This document shows positions 33,505-37,099 of a DNA stretch of 37,099 nt, one piece after another; within the stretch, counting starts at the first letter, position 1, and each line of letters opens with the position of its first letter. The stretch spans positions 1 to 37,099 of the forward strand of contig JAJAZD010000150.1 in the NCBI GenBank assembly GCA_026785945.1. The letters are read 5' to 3'. A model generated the notes under the pieces. The model was not told the DNA's origin, made no database searches, and was given only the letters and a program-made list of their open reading frames with translations. Both the position numbers and the translations under genes were made by a program. This DNA comes from Pseudonocardia sp. (lineage in GTDB: Bacteria; Actinomycetota; Actinomycetes; Mycobacteriales; Pseudonocardiaceae).

Positions 33505-34254
33505 TCAGCCGCTGCCCGGCAGGCAGGCCTCGACGCCACCGGTGCGGCCGAGGTCGAACGCGCCGATGCGCTGGAACGGGTCACCGTGGTCGGTGCTCGA
33601 CGTCCACGGCGTCTCGTCGGCGGCGGCGGTGAGCGAGGTGGTCAGCTCCCGGACGTCGCCGCTCTCCAGGGAGAGGGTCCCGTCCGCGGCGGCACCGTAG
33701 AGCGTGGCTCCTGCCAGGCAGTCGGCCTGCAGCTCGCTCTGCTGCAGGTTCAGCGACACGTCGAGCCGGGCCTGCACGGCGTGACCCCATTCGTGGGCGA
33801 CGATCAGGTAGACCCAGGAGTCACCGATCTCCAGCCCGCGCAGCATCAGCGTGACGTCCCAGGCCACGAAGTCGCCCTCGGGGCAGTAGACGGCGTTCTC
33901 CGGGGGCAGCACCTCACCCGCGCAGGTCGGCAGCGCGGGGTCGGGGTCGGCGCCGTCGTAGAGCCCGACCACGGTGGGGCTCTCGTAGGTGCCCACGAAG
34001 AAGTCCGACCAGTGCCGCGTCCAGTACTCGTCGACGACCTGCTCGGCGGTCGCGACATCCTCGACCAGTTCTGCCGGACCCACGCCGGCTGGCACGGCCG
34101 GCGTGGACCCGGGGCCGGTCGGTGGAGGGGGTTGACCGGCCGGAGGGCTGACAGGAGCGACAACGGGTCGCGCGGAACCGGTGACGGTGACGGTGACCGA
34201 ACATCCGGCCAGGACCACCACCAGGACCGCCACGGCGGCGGACCGCCCCCACAT
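33505..34254 (-). CDS. Neutral zinc metallopeptidase, lipoprotein
   Basis: 249 aa. Lipobox VVVLAGCS, with Cys near residue 18, marks export and lipid anchoring. A Pro-rich spacer (SPPAGQPPPPTG) leads to the catalytic domain: VAHEWGHAVQ (HEXXH) and ELQADCLAG, with the third ligand in the family's Glu/Asp region. Cys in CAGE, YCPEG, DCLAG and EACLPG may form two disulfides. Putative neutral zinc metallopeptidase family (YpfJ-like). ATG 34254 follows GGGGGAG. No substrate known. It precedes the DUF1542 gene by 80 bases. Confidence 0.9.
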   Translation of the reverse strand: MWGRSAAVAVLVVVLAGCSVTVTVTGSARPVVAPVSPPAGQPPPPTGPGSTPAVPAGVGPAELVEDVATAEQVVDEYWTRHWSDFFVGTYESPTVVGLYDGADPDPALPTCAGEVLPPENAVYCPEGDFVAWDVTLMLRGLEIGDSWVYLIVAHEWGHAVQARLDVSLNLQQSELQADCLAGATLYGAAADGTLSLESGDVRELTTSLTAAADETPWTSSTDHGDPFQRIGAFDLGRTGGVEACLPGSG

Positions 34255-34296
34255 ACCGCTCCCCCGTCCCCCGCCCGTGCACTCGGAGCCGGTGCC

Positions 34297-34317
34297 CCTG
34301 ACGTTACCCAAGTCAGG
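34297..34317. promoter_or_regulatory. Inverted repeat overlapping a -10-like box
   Basis: CCTGAC and GTCAGG (six-base arms, 9-base spacer) flank GTTACCCAA. Read on the minus strand the spacer contains TAACGT, a TANNNT box, so a dimeric repressor could cover the metallopeptidase promoter. Confidence 0.3.
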
Positions 34318-34318
34318 T

Positions 34319-34340
34319 GCCGGCGGCCTCGGCCGCCGGC
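34319..34340 (-). terminator. Strong 10-bp hairpin after the unassigned gene
   Basis: GCCGGCGGCC, TC, GGCCGCCGGC, perfectly complementary. It lies 28 bases past the stop of the gene at 34368. No T-run. Confidence 0.5.
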
Positions 34341-34367
34341 GAATGCGGAGGATCAGCCTCCCCAGGA

Positions 34368-35327
34368 TCAACCCCCGCCGTACCGACTCCGCCAGGCCGC
34401 CCACGTCCCCGAGGTACCGTCGGTCAGCGCGAGCTGCCGGATGGTGACGGCGACGGTCGCCCGTGCGGCCGGACCGTCCACGCTCAGGGCCTTCCCGGGT
34501 GCACGGCCGGCCCGCACGGCGTCGACGACCTCGGCCTTCAGCACGCCGAGCACCGGGTCGCCGTGGATGTCGAGCAGCGTCTGGAACGCGCGGTGGCGTT
34601 CCTGGTCGAACGGCAGCGGGCGTCCCGTCCGGTCCATCGCCGGGTGGGCCGGGTGCAGCACCACGCACGGCACCCAGCCGGCCGGGACGGGGGCGGACGC
34701 CGGCAGGGTCGGGGCGGTGGATCCGACCATGGTCGGTGACGGTGCCGTGGTCTCGATGCGTCCGCCCGCCGTGCGGAGCACACGGTGTACCCCGGGCATC
34801 GGGGACTCGAGGTCCAGCTCCCCTCCGTGAACGGCGGCCCGGAGCGCGGCCAGCGCGGCCGGGTCGGACGTCCGGCGGCAGACCTCGGCGAACGGCCCGC
34901 CGATGCCCAGGTCGAACAGGATGTCCGCGGTGTCCTTGGGCCGGAGCGCGGCAAAGTCGGGTCCGAGCTCGGTGACGCCGGCGCGTCCGGCCTGCCCGGC
35001 CTCGTCGGTGGGCAGGCAGAAGGCCACGGCGTGGTCCCAGCGCAACGGGTCGGCGGCCGAGGGCGTCTCGTAGGCGATGGCGGCGACACCGTCGGGCAGG
35101 GTGAGCCGGATGCCGCCGCGATCGGTGACGGCGCTGCCGGGCCCGCGGGAGACCGGCTCGTCGGGACGGCGGGCGAAACGGCCGCCGAACCCCATCGTCC
35201 AGGTGGCCTCGGGGTCGGCGAGCTGCTCCTCGGCGAGCACGCGGGCGGCACTGTTGGCGGGGTCCTCGGTGTCCGGCCCCGGTTCCGGTGCGCTGCCCAT
35301 CGGGGGAGCGTCGCACACGCCGTGCAC
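34368..35327 (-). CDS. Unassigned protein of about 319 aa
   Basis: No family recognised with certainty. The sequence has FGGRFARRP, LPDGVAAIAYETPSAADP, FCLPTDEAGQ, a DILFDLGIGGPF string and a well-ordered C-terminal half with HPAHPAMDR and DRTGRPLPFDQERHR. No signal peptide, membrane helix or obvious catalytic motif. Start: GTG 35327, with AGGA 10 bases upstream; an ATG at 35300 lacks a ribosome site but is possible. It is divergent from the microprotein at 35399 and could share the dyad at 35370. Confidence 0.68.
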   Translation of the reverse strand: MHGVCDAPPMGSAPEPGPDTEDPANSAARVLAEEQLADPEATWTMGFGGRFARRPDEPVSRGPGSAVTDRGGIRLTLPDGVAAIAYETPSAADPLRWDHAVAFCLPTDEAGQAGRAGVTELGPDFAALRPKDTADILFDLGIGGPFAEVCRRTSDPAALAALRAAVHGGELDLESPMPGVHRVLRTAGGRIETTAPSPTMVGSTAPTLPASAPVPAGWVPCVVLHPAHPAMDRTGRPLPFDQERHRAFQTLLDIHGDPVLGVLKAEVVDAVRAGRAPGKALSVDGPAARATVAVTIRQLALTDGTSGTWAAWRSRYGGG

Positions 35328-35369
35328 GACCGGCAGATCCTGGTTTTCTCATCGGCCGGGAGCAGGCGA

Positions 35370-35385
35370 ATCACATGGATGTGAT
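35370..35385. promoter_or_regulatory. Perfect 16-bp dyad in a divergent promoter
   Basis: ATCACAT-GG-ATGTGAT, seven-base arms with a two-base centre. It touches the TAGGGT box of the gene at 35399. A dimeric regulator binding site, perhaps of a GntR or CRP-like type, is inferred; none is encoded beside it. Confidence 0.5.
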
Positions 35386-35386
35386 T

Positions 35387-35392
35387 TAGGGT
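35387..35392 (+). promoter_or_regulatory. Leaderless-type -10 box (TAGGGT)
   Basis: Six bases before the ATG of the zinc-ribbon microprotein. There is no ribosome site. The dyad directly upstream occupies the place expected for the -35 region. Confidence 0.45.
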
Positions 35393-35398
35393 GTCCCC

Positions 35399-35548
35399 AT
35401 GGAGACGACGAGCACGGGTTGGTGGATCTGCTCGGGTTGCGGTGTCGACGTCGAGCTGACCGGAGCGGACCTGACGGGTTACGAGATGCCCTGCCCGGAC
35501 TGCAGCGAGCCGATGACACCCTGGCGCAGATGGGACGCGGCCGCCTGA
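35399..35548 (+). CDS. 49-aa zinc-ribbon microprotein
   Basis: Too short for the ORF track. METTSTGWWICSGCG opens it; pairs CSGC and CPDC are 17 residues apart and could bind one zinc, with WRRW near the end. Family unknown; small CxxC/CxxC proteins of this kind occur in actinobacteria. Support: ATG beside the TAGGGT box, and normal codon use. Against: its last 70 bases overlap, antisense, a 75-aa ORF. Confidence 0.6.
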   Translation: METTSTGWWICSGCGVDVELTGADLTGYEMPCPDCSEPMTPWRRWDAAA

Positions 35549-35706
35549 GCGGGACCCACCACGCCGTCCGCGGTGTTCGACCGGGCGCCCCGTAACGGGC
35601 GCTCGGTCGTGTAGGTGGTGGCCAGCTCGGCGAGGCGATGAATGGAACACGGATGGCGCTCGGGATGGGCGCCGTGCTCCCGGCACCAGCCGTCCCGTGT
35701 GGGCAC
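35479..35706 (-). CDS. Hypothetical 75-aa protein
   Basis: A GTG at 35706 with GGAG 7 bases upstream opens MPTRDGWCREHG. Cys8 and Cys21 plus several His (HPERHPCSIH) could bind metal. The last 70 bases run antisense to the zinc-ribbon gene, so one of the two may be wrong. The track versions starting at 35835 and 35738 have no better support. Confidence 0.35.
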   Translation of the reverse strand: MPTRDGWCREHGAHPERHPCSIHRLAELATTYTTERPLRGARSNTADGVVGPAQAAASHLRQGVIGSLQSGQGIS

Positions 35707-35734
35707 GTGGTTCTCCAGGTAGCCGTACCCCGTG

Positions 35735-36136
35735 TCATGCCACCAGGACTTCTCCCTCCAGCCCGTCGGGGTCGCGGAAGAAGATGCTCCGCACGGAGCC
35801 GAAGTCGTTGACGGTGCCGTCACTGGCCCCGGCATCGATCAGGCGCTGCCGGATCGTGCCGAACGCCTCCGGTGAGGCGGCGGCGAGCCCCACGTGGTCG
35901 ATGCGGCCGCGTCCCCACATGGGGGTCTGCCGGTCGACCTCGGTGTTGCCGTCGATCGTGACGATGTTGAGCTCGGTGTGGCGCCCGATCCGGATGGTCG
36001 TCATCGTCTCGCCGGGCTGCTCCCCGTGCGGCCGCGTCGGCCCGACCTCCGCGTCGAACACCTCGGCGTAGAACCGGCCGAGCCGGGCCACGTCCTTCGA
36101 GATCCAGGCGATGTGGTTGACGCCGTCCAGCAGCAT
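35735..36136 (-). CDS. VOC family (glyoxalase/dioxygenase fold) protein
   Basis: 133 aa. DGVNHIAWISKDVARLGRFY starts a single beta-alpha-beta-beta-beta pair repeat; RIDHVGLAAAS starts the second. Metal ligands would be His8 in NHIAW, His in DHVGL, and Glu in GLEGEVLV. GAGGAG 7 bases before the ATG fixes the start. Substrate unknown. Confidence 0.88.
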   Translation of the reverse strand: MLLDGVNHIAWISKDVARLGRFYAEVFDAEVGPTRPHGEQPGETMTTIRIGRHTELNIVTIDGNTEVDRQTPMWGRGRIDHVGLAAASPEAFGTIRQRLIDAGASDGTVNDFGSVRSIFFRDPDGLEGEVLVA

Positions 36137-36250
36137 TGAGGTCTCCTCGCGGTCGGGTGCGGTCGGATTATTCGTCAGGGGCGGATACTGAAGGGTCCCA
36201 GTACTTCATAGTTGATGCGTACCGCCTCGGCCATCGCGAACGTCAGGGCC

Positions 36251-36425
36251 GGGGAGCGCGTGGTGGGGGATGAGTTTCCCGACCACGCTGCAGTTCCGCT
36301 ACACGACGGCGTCCGCCTGATGCTGATCCCCACCGGCGGCTCCGCCTGGGTCATCGGCGACCGCGAGGTGGCGGGACGCGGCCAGAGCGAGTGCATGTTC
36401 GGCCTGCGTGTGGGGAACGCTCTAC
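36251..36425 (+). pseudogene. Internal fragment of a second VOC protein
   Basis: The plus strand reads GDEFPDHAAVPLHDGVRLML, then IPTGGSAWVIGDR and GQSECMFGLRVG, a typical VOC middle. Neither the N-terminal strand nor the C-terminal DPDGH part is present. The similarity ends abruptly where CutA similarity on the other strand begins. Confidence 0.45.
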
Positions 36426-36614
36426 GCGAGCATGGTTCTCGTAGTGGACCCTGCCTTCCCCGCGGTACACCGAGCGAATCGGCGCGCTGTTGTGCCCGCA
36501 TGCGACAAGGCGATCCTCGACGAGGGATCGAGTGAAGTCGGCGAGCCACTCGGGGCTCTCGGCCGTGATGACGACCTCGACGCACTCCAGCTGCTCGGGG
36601 GCCGGCGCGGTCAT
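36351..36614 (-). pseudogene. cutA: Truncated cutA (divalent-cation tolerance protein)
   Basis: From ATG 36614 the first about 64 residues match CutA: VEVVITAESPEWLADF, a SLVEDRLVACG (the Cys region), SVYRGEGRVHYE and ARV. The remainder of the family (LKT and a closing HPYEVP motif) is missing, replaced by an unrelated basic tail to the stop at 36351. Full CutA is about 105-115 aa. The ORF also overlaps the VOC fragment on the opposite strand. Confidence 0.5.
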
Positions 36615-36800
36615 GGCGTGCGCGCCTTCTCGTCGTCGCGCAGCCTGTCCATGAGCGCCCACCTTGTCCTCGGTCTGCGCCAGCGCGCTCCACCCGGTGA
36701 TGATCGGCCCGTCGTAGCTCAGGCCGACCCACATCCCCGCGGCGTTGATCCCGTGCTGGTGCAGCGTGACGGACAACGTGCTGTCAACGACAGCAGTCAT
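36611..36800 (-). pseudogene. Small frameshifted ORF upstream of cutA
   Basis: Frame one reads MTAVVDSTLSVTLHQHG and GMWVGLSYDGPIITGWSALA. At GGCGCTCATGGAC the coding look moves to the next frame, giving LMDRLRDDEKARTP with its stop overlapping the cutA ATG. A one-base frameshift or sequencing error is the simplest reading. Family unknown. Confidence 0.25.
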
Positions 36801-36837
36801 CCGGTCGGCATGATCGCCGATACCCCGCGTGACCTGG

Positions 36838-36911
36838 TCGGGGTGGCGGGATTTGAACCCACGGCCCCTCGCTCCCAAAGCGAGTGCGCTACCAAACTGC
36901 GCTACACCCCG
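36838..36911 (-). tRNA. tRNA-Pro(TGG)
   Basis: 74 nt. Acceptor CGGGGTG/CACCCCG, D arm GCGC/GCGC, anticodon stem CTCGC/GCGAG with loop TTTGGGA (anticodon TGG), T arm with TTCAAAT. Discriminator A; CCA is not encoded. Confidence 0.97.
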
Positions 36912-36924
36912 TGGCCACACCCGC

Positions 36925-36960
36925 TGGCGGGACCGTCACCAAGCCTAACCTGTCCCGCCA
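36925..36960. promoter_or_regulatory. Inverted repeat between the divergent tRNAs
   Basis: TGGCGGGAC (36925-36933) and GTCCCGCCA (36952-36960) are complementary. The loop contains AAGCCTAACC, which on the minus strand carries TAGGCT, a possible -10 for tRNA-Pro 31 bases upstream. CGCTGGCGG also occurs twice (36922, 36963). Confidence 0.4.
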
Positions 36961-36979
36961 CACGCTGGCGGACACGGCC

Positions 36980-37008
36980 TGCGACCGGTCGAACGCCTCC
37001 GCTACGCT
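36980..37008 (+). promoter_or_regulatory. Candidate promoter for tRNA-Gly
   Basis: TGCGAC (36980-36985), 17-base spacer, TACGCT (37003-37008), 16 bases before the mature 5' end. The -35 is imperfect. Confidence 0.45.
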
Positions 37009-37024
37009 GGCACTTACACACTCT

Positions 37025-37095
37025 GCGGGCGTAGCTCAATGGTAGAGCCCTAGTCTTCCAAACTAGCTACGCGGGTTCGATTCCCGTCGCCCGCT
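37025..37095 (+). tRNA. tRNA-Gly(TCC)
   Basis: 71 nt. Acceptor GCGGGCG/CGCCCGC, D stem GCTC/GAGC, anticodon stem CTAGT/ACTAG with loop CTTCCAA (anticodon TCC), T arm GCGGG/CCCGT with TTCGATT. Discriminator T; CCA follows at 37096-37098, so the 3' end is encoded. Confidence 0.97.
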
Positions 37096-37099
37096 CCAC

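Noticed and set aside
32624-33700. 358-aa plus ORF with an AGGAG ribosome site and AT-rich upstream
   Set aside because: Its repeats (EVATPEVA) are the antisense of the GGGDF tail, and the minus-strand protein has proper transmembrane and helical segments.
34368-35327. ESX/type VII-related protein
   Set aside because: No WXG motif, secretion signal or neighbour from such a system.

Overview
The window is very GC-rich chromosomal DNA of a mycolata/Pseudonocardiaceae-type actinomycete. This is inferred from the codon bias, the frequent GTG starts and GTGA overlaps, promoters that look leaderless (TANNNT a few bases before the ATG), and family content: IniA/IniC-like dynamins, a mycothiol-dependent reductase, an Rpf domain, DUF3558 and Nei2. 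No transposase, phage gene or CRISPR array was found. Most long lines in the ORF track are antisense shadows.

Region 1 (1-10641) is the most unusual part and looks like a remodelled relative of the mycobacterial iniBAC locus. A membrane-anchored Hsp70-like ATPase runs leftward off the edge. Divergent from it run a DUF3558-type lipoprotein, an IniC-sized dynamin (498 aa, GTGA-coupled), a Gly- then Asp/Asn-rich protein, an IniB-N-domain protein with a His-rich middle, and an IniA-sized dynamin (643 aa). A convergent ATPase/LuxR regulator overlaps the end of the IniA-like gene. The two low-complexity proteins share a near-identical 32-residue module. Three intergenic gaps in this block contain strong stem-loops. 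A likely role is an envelope-stress or membrane-remodelling system.

Region 2 (10769-14340) is pepN divergent from an Rv2466c-type mycothiol-dependent reductase, separated by a G-rich tandem repeat. In M. tuberculosis this pair sits next to rpiB and nei2. Here rpiB-nei2 lies about 16.7 kb away (31077-32377). The DNA between holds an Rpf-domain protein, a receptor Ser/Thr kinase, an N-acetylglutaminylglutamine amidotransferase-type AsnB in an operon with an S9 peptidase, an LLM flavin oxidoreductase, and a GCS2/ATP-grasp fusion ligase. It also holds an MBL-fold hydrolase, a comB pseudogene coupled to an ABC exporter, a MobA-like protein, an AI-2E family permease and a DUF429 protein.

Region 3 (32378-37099) holds a DUF1542-like membrane protein, a zinc-metallopeptidase lipoprotein, an unassigned protein, an unlisted 49-aa zinc-ribbon microprotein behind a perfect dyad, and a VOC protein. 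A decayed stretch follows in which VOC and CutA fragments abut. The window ends with divergent tRNA-Pro(TGG) and tRNA-Gly(TCC) genes.
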